11,909 nt of DNA. Origin: UMGS172 sp045578845 (lineage in GTDB: Bacteria; Bacillota; Clostridia; Oscillospirales; Acutalibacteraceae). Location of the stretch: assembly GCA_045578845.1 (NCBI GenBank), contig JAZNLA010000003.1, positions 1 through 11,909 on the forward strand, read 5' to 3'. Shown here in pieces: positions 5,707 to 11,236 of the stretch. Made by a program: the position numbers and the translations under genes. Every line of letters starts with the position of its first letter. Position 1 is the first letter of the stretch. The notes under the pieces are model-generated. The model searched no databases, had not been told where the DNA came from, and worked only from the letters and a program-made list of their open reading frames with translations.

Positions 5707-5738
5707 TGGTTTACGTCTACTTAAATGTAGACCTACCA
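5707..5738 (+). other. 3'-UTR hairpin complementary to the GGTAGGTCTA leader
   Basis: GTCTAC (5715-5720) and GTAGAC (5727-5732) form a perfect 6-bp stem with a TTAAAT loop. Outer TGGT (5707-5710) and ACCA (5735-5738) can extend it across an internal loop. Bases 5728-5737 are the exact reverse complement of GGTAGGTCTA, the ribosome-binding leader at 7815-7824 and 11225-11234. Confidence 0.6.
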
Positions 5739-5740
5739 AC

Positions 5741-5785
5741 GCGGGGGGCGTCGCCCCCATGCAACCGCCCCCCGCAATTTTTTTT
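5741..5785 (+). terminator. Strong rho-independent terminator after the probable capsid gene
   Basis: GCGGGGGGCG (5741-5750) pairs perfectly with CGCCCCCCGC (5766-5775), followed by AA and eight T's (5778-5785). A shorter competing hairpin (GGGGGCG with CGCCCCC at 5752-5758) lies inside. It sits 40 bases after the capsid stop. Downstream genes would be read by leakage or by a promoter I cannot identify in the 26 bases that remain. Confidence 0.85.
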
Positions 5786-5811
5786 CATTTTAAAAAAGGA
5801 TAGATTTTATT

Positions 5812-6339
5812 ATGAACATGGCCGAAGTGACAAAAAAACTTGCCGACTTGAAGCAAACCCAGAGTTACGAAAAGACTTTCGACTTTACGCGCTCGTTTGT
5901 AGCCGAAGCGGGAAAGGCAAATACTTTTGCGATTCCCATTACTAATGAAGGGCCGTTTCTTGAAGAATCCTATAATATCCGTTGCACGTCTAATAGCGTG
6001 TTGACGCGTACTTACAAGGGCGTAACGACCACAAAGAACATTTGCGCCGTCAAACTAAAGTTCAAGTCGCAAGCCGACAACGCCGCACAGTCTAACGACT
6101 ATATCCCGGTGCAGTTGATCGCTACGCCTATGGGCGACGAAATGCCGCGTTACGGTGCCCGGCCGTTTGTTCACCTTTACCCGAAGGGCGATGTATTGCT
6201 TATAGAATACGATAACCGAGCCCCGGAACCGCTTATTAAGCCTACGGGAGCATATCCTACAGACGGCGACGTTTACGAAATGCAAGACGAACTAGTCGAA
6301 ATTTGCTTTAACGGCAAGTTGTACCCCCTGAACAAGTAA
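5812..6339 (+). CDS. Beta-rich probable minor capsid protein (175 aa)
   Basis: No signal peptide or membrane span is present. After a helical start (MAEVTKKLADLKQTQSYEKT) the chain is strand-rich: FAIPITNEG, NICAVKLKFKS, YIPVQLIATP, VHLYPKGDVLLIEYD, VEICFNGKLYPL. It could be a jelly-roll type capsid or vertex protein. This is inference from strand pattern and position next to the probable major capsid gene. ATG 5812 is used, with AAGGATAGA about 11 bases upstream. M3 at 5818 is also possible and would worsen that spacing. It lies downstream of a strong terminator, so it should be made in smaller amounts than the preceding protein. The family is not recognised. Confidence 0.78.
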   Translation: MNMAEVTKKLADLKQTQSYEKTFDFTRSFVAEAGKANTFAIPITNEGPFLEESYNIRCTSNSVLTRTYKGVTTTKNICAVKLKFKSQADNAAQSNDYIPVQLIATPMGDEMPRYGARPFVHLYPKGDVLLIEYDNRAPEPLIKPTGAYPTDGDVYEMQDELVEICFNGKLYPLNK

Positions 6340-6355
6340 GCGCGGGGGGCGGCTC

Positions 6356-6877
6356 ATGCTTAAATCATTTGCCGAAAGCATTTACCAGAAAGTAAACGAC
6401 GTAAAGCGCGGCCGGTGCATTTACTCCGACGAACAACGCGACGAAATCCTTTATACCGCAAAGCGTGTACGCGCTAAAGATTATATCTTGCCGTTTGATA
6501 TGTACGACGGCAAGATAGAAACGCGCGGCGTTACGACTACGGCAAATTGGTATTTTGTCCTGACGGGCGCGGCCGTGTTTTTCGAAAATTGCCCGGCGGC
6601 TCAATTGCCTAAAATCGGCGTGAAGTTTCAGGACTTTACACCGTCTAGTCCGTTCGGCACCGTTGCCGAAGATTTGAACGACGTAAACGCCGCTTTGGTG
6701 TTCGGTCGTGAAGGTTTGCCGGCCGGCCGTTGGGAAGAATTCAAGAACCTTTATTTTTCGCTAGCTCAAAGAATTACTATTAACGTCGAAGCCATACCGA
6801 AGAATGCCGACCCGTTCCGCGGTTGGGTGATCCTGACGGGCCTAGAATTTGATTTGAGCAACGACGCGGGGGAATAA
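6356..6877 (+). CDS. Beta-rich probable minor capsid protein (173 aa)
   Basis: An N-terminal helical segment (SFAESIYQKVNDVKRGR) is followed by strands: KDYILPFDMYDGKIETRGV, TANWYFVLTGAAVFF, LPKIGVKFQDFTP, ITINVEAIP and GWVILTGLEFDLS. The length and strand-rich look match the two neighbouring genes, and the C-terminal WVILTGLEFDL resembles the FVVIMAGLKVV end of the 207-residue capsid candidate. I therefore suspect a related jelly-roll fold. The leader is the G-rich GGGGGGCGGCTCATG. The stop overlaps nothing, and the next gene starts at once (TAAATGG, 6878). There are no membrane spans. The family is not recognised. Confidence 0.78.
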   Translation: MLKSFAESIYQKVNDVKRGRCIYSDEQRDEILYTAKRVRAKDYILPFDMYDGKIETRGVTTTANWYFVLTGAAVFFENCPAAQLPKIGVKFQDFTPSSPFGTVAEDLNDVNAALVFGREGLPAGRWEEFKNLYFSLAQRITINVEAIPKNADPFRGWVILTGLEFDLSNDAGE

Positions 6878-7375
6878 ATGGCGAACACATTACACTCTCT
6901 TTTCCCGTATTCCCGTAACCGTTGGAAAGACTTTAACGTATTTCCATGTTACACCGAATTTAGCGCACCGGTCGTTTTAGGAAAATATATTTTTTCCGAA
7001 AAGACAACGCCGGCCGTCGAATTTGGCAAACTGTTACAAGGCCAGACTGGAATTATCGCCGGCGTCATGATTTCGGCGAATTGTAGCGGCGCGGATTTTT
7101 CCGCGGCTGTTGACCAGCCGCTAGAGCTCCAGATTTTGCACGGCGGGAATAACACACCCATCAATATGGCACCGTTCCCGTTTACGGAATTTTCGCAAGG
7201 CGATAACTTTACACAAAGTTGGGAGATTACGGGCGCGTCCACAAAGCAGGAAGAATCTTTTAAACTTGCTGTTACCGGCGAGCTCGACCAACTCCAGAAC
7301 ATGAGTTTAAACGAACTTGTTTTGAAAGTGTCTTTCAACTTTATCCGCGTTGGTTCGGCAAAACTACAGGGGTAA
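6878..7375 (+). CDS. Beta-rich probable virion protein (165 aa)
   Basis: The start follows the previous stop directly, with GGGGGAATAAATG as leader. The sequence is mainly beta: FSAPVVLGKYIFSE, TGIIAGVMISANCSG, LELQILHGG, FTQSWEITGAS, ESFKLAVTGELD and LVLKVSFNFIRVGSA. There is no signal peptide or membrane span. It is the last of a run of three similar-sized proteins after the major capsid candidate and may be another capsid, penton or spike-base component. An alternative is a carbohydrate-binding jelly-roll. No family is recognised. Confidence 0.78.
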   Translation: MANTLHSLFPYSRNRWKDFNVFPCYTEFSAPVVLGKYIFSEKTTPAVEFGKLLQGQTGIIAGVMISANCSGADFSAAVDQPLELQILHGGNNTPINMAPFPFTEFSQGDNFTQSWEITGASTKQEESFKLAVTGELDQLQNMSLNELVLKVSFNFIRVGSAKLQG

Positions 7376-7378
7376 AAA

Positions 7379-7819
7379 GTGAAGGTTGAATTAGTCCGTG
7401 AAAAGCCTACGCAAAGCGGCGCGATCTTGTCGCGCGTCTTTGTTGACGGTTCTTTTTTTGGGCACGGTCTGGAAAACAACCTTTACAAGATCCCGGCCGG
7501 ACACTTCGATTTGTACGGCAAATATTCGCCTTCTCTAAAGGCTAATAAAGTATATATCGAGGTGCCCGGCCGGTCTAACATCATGTTCCACGGCGGCAAC
7601 ACTCACGAACAGACTAAAGGGTGCATTATCGTAGCGGCCAACAGATCGGGCGAAACGGTAAGCGGTGATTTGTCGCAAAAGTTGTACGACATTATCGACG
7701 CGGCCGGCCGTGCCGGGGAACCCGTCGGCCTTGTCGTTAAAAATCAAAATACGAAATTATTTGTCGCAATTGGAATTTTGGGGGCCGCGGGGCTTTTGTA
7801 TTACTTAACAAAAAGGTAG
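7379..7819 (+). CDS. DUF5675-family protein with C-terminal membrane anchor (146 aa)
   Basis: The opening KVELVREKPTQSGAILSRVFVDG, then LENNLYKIPAGHFDLYGKYSP, and the motif IMFHGGNTHEQTKGCIIVA (H71 and C82) match the DUF5675 pattern of small phage proteins. The spaced H...GC is reminiscent of the active-site region of YkuD-type L,D-transpeptidases, so an action on peptidoglycan is a reasonable inference but unproven. Residues about 125-143 (LFVAIGILGAAGLLYYL) are a membrane anchor ending TKR, not usual for the family as I know it. This suggests the enzyme is held in the virion membrane or the host membrane for entry or lysis. GTG at 7379 is the start, with CAGGGG six bases upstream. Confidence 0.82.
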   Translation: MKVELVREKPTQSGAILSRVFVDGSFFGHGLENNLYKIPAGHFDLYGKYSPSLKANKVYIEVPGRSNIMFHGGNTHEQTKGCIIVAANRSGETVSGDLSQKLYDIIDAAGRAGEPVGLVVKNQNTKLFVAIGILGAAGLLYYLTKR

Positions 7820-7827
7820 GTCTAAAA

Positions 7828-8805
7828 ATGGGTAGAAAACCAAAATTAAACGCGCCGCAAGATACGCCAGACGTCGAAGATGAACAAGACTTTTTCGATG
7901 AGGTTTTATCCGGTTTTGACGAAGAAAACGGCGTAGAGATCGAAGGGCGAATTTATCGAAAGACAAAACCAGAAGACAGTATTGGGCGCATGAGCTTTGA
8001 AGCTATCGCCAAAGTTTCGGAAATTGTAGACGAAGATTGGATAGGCCGTCATTTTGGCGGCGGTAACTACTTTATCAAATGGACTTTTAAGCAGGGCGAC
8101 CGTAAGGAAATAAGGCAAAAGAATTACGCCGTGGGCCCTGAATACGACAAGTTTGTAAAACCGGCCGCGCCGGCCGTTTCTGGGGCCGTTCCGGGCTTTT
8201 CCGGGCTTGATTTGGGCGGCTTGCTTGGTTCCCTTACCGTCGAAAAGATCGCGGCCATAGGGAGCGCGATAAAGCTAGTTAAAGACATTTTCGCGCCGCC
8301 GCCGCCGCCGGCCCCGGTCGATATTACAAAGTTGCTTGAAATTATCGCGGCAAATTCGAACAAACAAAGCGTGAGCGACGCAATAGTAATTGAAAGTATG
8401 CGCGCAATGAAGCAACAGAACGCGCAACCGCCTCAAACACTCGCGCAACAAATCGCGGATTTCAAGGCATTGAAAGACACGTTTAAAGATGAATTTTCAA
8501 ACGATTCGAACGACGGGGGCGACGAAATGAGTTTTTTGCTTGAAAAGGGCCTAGAATTATTGCCAGTTTTACTCCAGAAAAAAAACAACGATTTTAGGGC
8601 CGTCGGTGCCGAAGTGCGAGACAACCCGCTTATTAAGTCGGTGATTAGCTCTAATCCTGAACTTACGCAAAAGTTTTTTGAACAAGCGCGCTTGCAATAT
8701 GGCGACGCGGCCGTTCAACAGTTGGCGGCCGGTTTCGGATTGAAAGCTACTATTATACCGGCCCAGACGGCCGAAGGGGTGCAAAATGGATCCAAAGAAA
8801 ATTAA
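7828..8805 (+). CDS. Probable virion protein with FGGGNY motif and proline-rich linker (325 aa)
   Basis: The first 40 residues are acidic and probably disordered. A small domain follows at about residues 40-112, with W71, FGGGNY (76-81) and NYAVGPEYDKF. A Gly- and Leu-rich helical segment (LDLGGLLGSLTVEKIAAIGSAIKLVKDIF) leads into APPPPPAP near residue 158. The remainder is helical and Gln-rich. I see no Walker A motif, so it is not a packaging ATPase despite its size. The leader is GGTAGGTCTAAAAATG. The gene overlaps the next by 20 bases. It could be a scaffold, a vertex protein or an assembly factor. The family is not recognised. Confidence 0.8.
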   Translation: MGRKPKLNAPQDTPDVEDEQDFFDEVLSGFDEENGVEIEGRIYRKTKPEDSIGRMSFEAIAKVSEIVDEDWIGRHFGGGNYFIKWTFKQGDRKEIRQKNYAVGPEYDKFVKPAAPAVSGAVPGFSGLDLGGLLGSLTVEKIAAIGSAIKLVKDIFAPPPPPAPVDITKLLEIIAANSNKQSVSDAIVIESMRAMKQQNAQPPQTLAQQIADFKALKDTFKDEFSNDSNDGGDEMSFLLEKGLELLPVLLQKKNNDFRAVGAEVRDNPLIKSVISSNPELTQKFFEQARLQYGDAAVQQLAAGFGLKATIIPAQTAEGVQNGSKEN

Positions 8806-9340
8806 AGGCACGTATATTTTACGCGCGTCATTAAATGACGTTGTAAGCGGATTTTCATTTACGGGAACGGACAGAAACGCCGAACTATCGCCGGCGTCTG
8901 ATTTCCTTTTAAATCTTGCTTGCGCCGACATTAACCGCCCGGTTAACACGGCGGTAAGCTTGATTTCTAACAACGTGCTTAACATCAAGGCCGCGCGCAT
9001 TTTGACGCCGGGCGCGGTCGGCTTGCGCGGCGCGCTTAATAGTCAGGTTGCCGCAACTGTTACGATTGTAGGCCGCGCGACTGCGAATGTCGCCGCGGAA
9101 TCGTTGGGCGGCTTTTCGTTCGCTCTTGATAACTTCAACGAATGGCAAGACGTGAGCGTCAAATATTTACCGGCAAAAGTGAATGATAATTATTTCTTGT
9201 CGATAAACAAGAACTACACAAAGTTCTTCATTGACGATTACAACGTACAAAACGAATATTTGGGCCAGAATTTTACGGCCGCTTTGGAAATGTTGGTAGA
9301 CACGGCCGGTGTGTTGGATAACGCGGGGGAAGTGGTATGA
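8786..9340 (+). CDS. Beta-rich probable virion protein (184 aa)
   Basis: The start at 8786 lies inside the previous gene, behind a good leader, AAGGGGTGCAAAATG. The protein has no membrane span and alternates strands with loops: GTYILRASLNDVVSGFSF, VAATVTIVGRAT, WQDVSVKYLP, NYFLSINKNY and TKFFIDDYNV. It ends four bases into the spike gene (ATGA overlap at 9337-9340). A capsid, vertex or spike-base role is suggested by position and composition. The coupling to the spike gene favours the spike-base reading. The family is not recognised. Confidence 0.78.
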   Translation: MDPKKIKGTYILRASLNDVVSGFSFTGTDRNAELSPASDFLLNLACADINRPVNTAVSLISNNVLNIKAARILTPGAVGLRGALNSQVAATVTIVGRATANVAAESLGGFSFALDNFNEWQDVSVKYLPAKVNDNYFLSINKNYTKFFIDDYNVQNEYLGQNFTAALEMLVDTAGVLDNAGEVV

Positions 9341-10080
9341 GTGGGATTTTCAAGGGCGATTCTATCTATAAAAGCGGTGGCGGCGGCGGCGGCGGCGGTC
9401 CTGTTTCTGTAGACAATGTTACAATATTTGGCGACGGTACGCCGGAGAATCCTTTAAACGCCGATATTCCAAAGATTTCAGACTTGATCACAAGCGATAA
9501 TCTTTTTACGATGAATTTAGGAGCGGTTACCGAGGATAATTTAATTAGTGGTAATGGCTTATATGCTATCGGTGCTTTGCTCATGCCTGACCGATCGTTT
9601 GAGTTAGACGCAAATACAAGTATATTTGTACCTATTACGCAAGTAGGCGGCAATCTTACAGATTGTAACGAGCTTTATTTCTGTTTATATGAATATGATT
9701 TGACGACGGATTCTATAGATTGGATTGCCAATACCGATAATCTTAATTTATATGCAATATCTGAAAACGCCGGCGGACTTGGGAAAATCGGAATACTTAA
9801 AAATAAATTGACTCATGTAAAAAATAATAAGTATACGATGAGTAACAATAAATTGTATTACTATGTGATTATAACGGACGGATCGCAAGAAGTAAAATTT
9901 ATTGGCAATACTTTCCAGACAACGACGCCGCTAAATGACAAACCGTACATGGTTTTTTATGCGGACAACTTAAGCCCGCGCCCGACAAGCGCGGCAAACC
10001 TTCAAAACGACTTTGCGCAAATCACGCCGCAAGGTCCTAGACCAAATAGATTTTTCGCGGCGTTCTCGAACGTTGTATAA
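9337..10080 (+). CDS. Probable receptor-binding spike or fibre protein with Gly8 hinge (247 aa)
   Basis: The N-terminal FKGDSIYKSG is followed by eight glycines (residues 14-21) and PVSVDNVTIFGDGTPENPL, a layout typical of phage fibre and spike proteins: a short virion-binding part, a flexible Gly hinge, then a VDNVTI.GDGTPENPL-type connector. The C-terminal part is rich in Asn, Tyr and beta strands, with AT-rich codons (AAT, TAT, TTA) unlike the GC-rich neighbours. That is consistent with a fast-changing or recently exchanged receptor-binding domain. It is the last structural gene and is followed by a GC-rich hairpin. The target receptor cannot be seen from the sequence. A collagen-like or tail-fibre origin is less likely since no GXY repeats are present. 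Confidence 0.8.
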   Translation: MSGIFKGDSIYKSGGGGGGGGPVSVDNVTIFGDGTPENPLNADIPKISDLITSDNLFTMNLGAVTEDNLISGNGLYAIGALLMPDRSFELDANTSIFVPITQVGGNLTDCNELYFCLYEYDLTTDSIDWIANTDNLNLYAISENAGGLGKIGILKNKLTHVKNNKYTMSNNKLYYYVIITDGSQEVKFIGNTFQTTTPLNDKPYMVFYADNLSPRPTSAANLQNDFAQITPQGPRPNRFFAAFSNVV

Positions 10081-10089
10081 AAAAACACA

Positions 10090-10118
10090 CCCCGCGAACC
10101 TTTAAAAAGGACGCGGGG
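10090..10118 (+). terminator. GC-rich hairpin after the spike gene, weak terminator candidate
   Basis: CCCCGCG (10090-10096) pairs with CGCGGGG (10112-10118), with an inner CC/GG pair across an A-rich loop. It sits ten bases after the stop of the last structural gene. No T-run follows directly, so it may protect the 3' end or act as a weak terminator. The better terminator is at 10281-10305. Confidence 0.55.
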
Positions 10119-10280
10119 CGGTTAACGATTTGTCAGTTTTACGGCCGACATTTCAAATATAGATAATTCGCGACCCGTGAAGCGGTTATCTTTGTAAAAA
10201 AAACGAGCTAAAGCCCGGTTTCTTTTCTTTTGCCAAAAATAGATTAAAAACAACTAAAAAACAATACGGAAAACGTATTT

Positions 10281-10305
10281 AAAAGGCCAAAAAAGCCTTT
10301 TTTTT
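10281..10305 (+). terminator. Intrinsic terminator of the structural operon
   Basis: AAAAGGC (10281-10287) and GCCTTTT (10295-10301) form a perfect stem around CAAAAAA, and the T-run continues to 10305. This is a standard rho-independent terminator, symmetric enough (A-run before, T-run after) to work in both directions. Confidence 0.82.
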
Positions 10306-10306
10306 G

Positions 10307-10317
10307 TATAATATTAT
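10307..10317 (+). promoter_or_regulatory. TATAAT box and TAATATTAT element (promoter or origin candidate)
   Basis: TATAAT at 10307-10312 is a perfect -10 box just before the structured region, but no TTGACA-like -35 is found at 16-18 bases upstream. The overlapping TAATATTAT (10309-10317) differs by one base from TAATATTAC, the nick-site nonanucleotide of some rolling-circle replicons. It lies between two hairpins. Either reading, or neither, may be correct. Confidence 0.35.
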
Positions 10318-10318
10318 C

Positions 10319-10613
10319 GACTTGCGGGAGGTAACGGCCCCGCAATGGTTAGTTTTACGGTCTATCCGTCGTGGCACCTAATGAGGCAAGCGGCACTAGA
10401 CCCGGATAAACGCGGGAAGTGTATAAAGGCCCGTTTAATATTCCGGGTGACGCGGGGACCCCGTAAGACGCGCTATAATTGCGCGATCGGACAAACTCCG
10501 ACGAAATGGCCGTAAAAACGGCGGCGTGATTTATGGCGGGGGGGCTAAAGTTCCAGCTATACGACGATAGAGCGAACTTTGCCAACCAATTTTTCAGGAT
10601 CATTATTTTTTTT
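10319..10613 (+). ncRNA. Candidate structured non-coding RNA (or structured ssDNA region)
   Basis: Successive stems can be paired by eye: TTGCGGG/CCCGCAA (10322-10345), ACGG/CCGT (10357-10369), ACCCGGA/TCCGGGT (10400-10448) enclosing TAAACG/CGTTTA, CGCGC/GCGCG (10469-10485), TCGGA/TCCGA (10487-10501), GCCGT/ACGGC (10509-10522), and AAAGTTC/GAACTTT (10547-10580) enclosing CTAT/ATAG. An eight-T run at 10606-10613 ends it. A TATAAT box lies just upstream. I recognise no known RNA class (not tRNA, tmRNA or RNase P RNA). The same stems could act in single-stranded DNA as a packaging or origin structure. The coordinates are approximate. Confidence 0.45.
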
Positions 10614-10657
10614 AGGGTTCTGGGGGGTTGGGGGGCTTGTATCCGCTACCAACTCCA

Positions 10658-10984
10658 GAGCGTGTAAACGCTCGCCGTTCGCGTCCATTTCGCGCGGGGC
10701 GAAGCGCGCCGGTTGTTTGCGTTCTTACCGCCGCGCGCGCAAGCGCGGCACTTGCTAGGTCCGCGCCGCCGCCAACCTTTATAAGTTGGCGCGGACCACG
10801 GGGGGCGGTTCGGTCCGATAGTCTTCGCATAGCATACAACGTAAACCGATTAGCCCCCCGCGTTGTGGTTCGGTTTAATTTTTACGTAAGTCCCAGAAAT
10901 CATTTTTACAAGTTCGGCGGCGTTGGTCCCCGCTTACGATTGACGCCGTCGAACTTAGCCCCGCCCCCTTTTAGGGGTGGGGGC
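10658..10984. other. GC-rich cluster of six hairpins, possible origin or packaging signal
   Basis: The stems are: GAGCG/CGCTC (10658-10673); GCCGCGC/GCGCGGC (10730-10749); GGTCCGCG/CGCGGACC with inner CCAAC/GTTGG (10758-10797); CGGGGGGC/GCCCCCCG with inner TCGGT/ACCGA (10799-10860); AAGTTCGGCGGCGT/ACGCCGTCGAACTT, 14 positions with one G·T pair (10910-10956); and GCCCCGCCCC with GGGG-T-GGGGGC (10958-10984). A run of nine G's follows at 10988-10996. The density is far above that of the coding regions and the stems do not look like terminators. Confidence 0.6.
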
Positions 10985-11118
10985 ATTGGGGGGGGGCAGA
11001 GATTGGATCCGCAAAGCAATTTATCTATGTTCAAATAGCATATTACAAACAAATTCTATTTTCCGGAAAGCGGTGTTTTAAAATTACATACAAATTTTTT
11101 TACAGCAGCTTCTAACAC

Positions 11119-11135
11119 TATTCCAATTTGGAATA
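11119..11135. promoter_or_regulatory. Palindrome upstream of the early promoter (operator candidate)
   Basis: TATTCCA-ATT-TGGAATA is a perfect 7+7 inverted repeat ending 18 bases before the -35 box of the early promoter. Another palindrome, TTTCCGGAAA, lies at 11060-11069. Position and symmetry suit a regulator dimer. No repressor gene is recognised in the genome, so the regulator may be from the host. Confidence 0.45.
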
Positions 11136-11153
11136 AGAAAAACAAAAAATATG

Positions 11154-11182
11154 TTGACGCGGTGTGTATAATTGTGTATATT
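11154..11182 (+). promoter_or_regulatory. Early promoter
   Basis: TTGACG (11154-11159) and TATATT (11177-11182) are 17 bases apart, one of the best sigma70-type matches in the window. The -10 box also reads TATATTTG, which fits the TAnnTTTG form described for Bacteroidetes, though the Shine-Dalgarno leaders argue against relying on that. A second TATAAT at 11167-11172 is too close to the -35 to pair with it. It would drive the early genes from 11237 round the circle. Confidence 0.68.
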
Positions 11183-11189
11183 TGTGTAT
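11163..11189. repeat. Three TGTGTAT direct repeats at 10-bp spacing
   Basis: TGTGTAT occurs at 11163-11169, 11173-11179 and 11183-11189, exactly ten bases apart. It covers the spacer, the -10 box and the probable start of transcription. One helical turn per repeat places all copies on the same DNA face, as for iterons or co-operative regulator sites. Confidence 0.72.
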
Positions 11190-11196
11190 GTAGGCG

Positions 11197-11212
11197 GCGG
11201 GAATGTTCCCGC
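11197..11212 (+). promoter_or_regulatory. Inverted repeat in the early leader
   Basis: GCGGGAA (11197-11203) and TTCCCGC (11206-11212) flank TG. It lies about ten bases into the early transcript and before the ribosome binding site. It could be a 5'-protecting RNA hairpin or an operator at the start of transcription. Confidence 0.55.
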
Positions 11213-11236
11213 GCTAAAAAAAAAGGTAGGTCTAAA

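Larger units (their letters stand above)
10081..11236. other. Long non-coding region rich in hairpins, probable origin and regulatory region
   Basis: This stretch of about 1.16 kb has no believable gene on either strand. Its parts are listed separately: terminators (10090-10305), a possible promoter and structured RNA (10307-10613), a GC-rich hairpin cluster (10658-10984), then an AT-rich part with palindromes leading to the early promoter. Another hairpin, AGATAA (10161-10166) with TTATCT (10186-10191) and an inner CGC/GCG, lies early in it, as does AATACG/CGTATT (10263-10279). In a genome packed to the base elsewhere, this is the natural place for the replication and packaging signals. Confidence 0.75.

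Noticed and set aside
5706..5945. A 79-codon frame after the capsid gene
   Set aside because: It crosses the hairpin and the terminator, lacks a leader, and is then in the wrong frame of the well-supported 5812 gene.
8296..8312. CCG-repeat run as a microsatellite or phase-variation tract
   Set aside because: The triplet repeat stays in frame and encodes a short proline linker. A change in copy number would not switch the frame.
7828..8805. Packaging ATPase
   Set aside because: The gene is long enough and well placed, but I find no Walker A (GxxxxGK[ST]) or Walker B motif. The protein is acidic, Pro-rich and helical.
10355..10603. An 82-codon - strand open frame
   Set aside because: No ribosome binding site lies before its ATG. 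It is on the strand that carries no other gene and it overlaps the structured region.
10616..10636. Possible G-quadruplex (GGG, G6, G6)
   Set aside because: Only three G-runs are present and a six-G run cannot supply two tracts of three with a loop, so a stable three-layer form is not supported. A two-layer form is too common to report.
10807..10817. GGTTCGGTCC resembling a tRNA T-loop
   Set aside because: No acceptor, D or anticodon arms can be paired around it. It is better explained by the nested hairpin at 10799-10860.
10628..11038. A 136-codon + strand open frame in the hairpin-rich region
   Set aside because: It has no ATG with a ribosome binding site. The product is an Arg-, Pro- and Gly-rich chain typical of GC-rich non-coding sequence, and the frame runs through six strong hairpins and a G9 run.
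11162..11236. Longer N-terminus for the first early gene from a GTG at 11162
   Set aside because: That start lies inside the promoter, upstream of the likely transcription start. The ATG at 11237 has the recurring strong leader.
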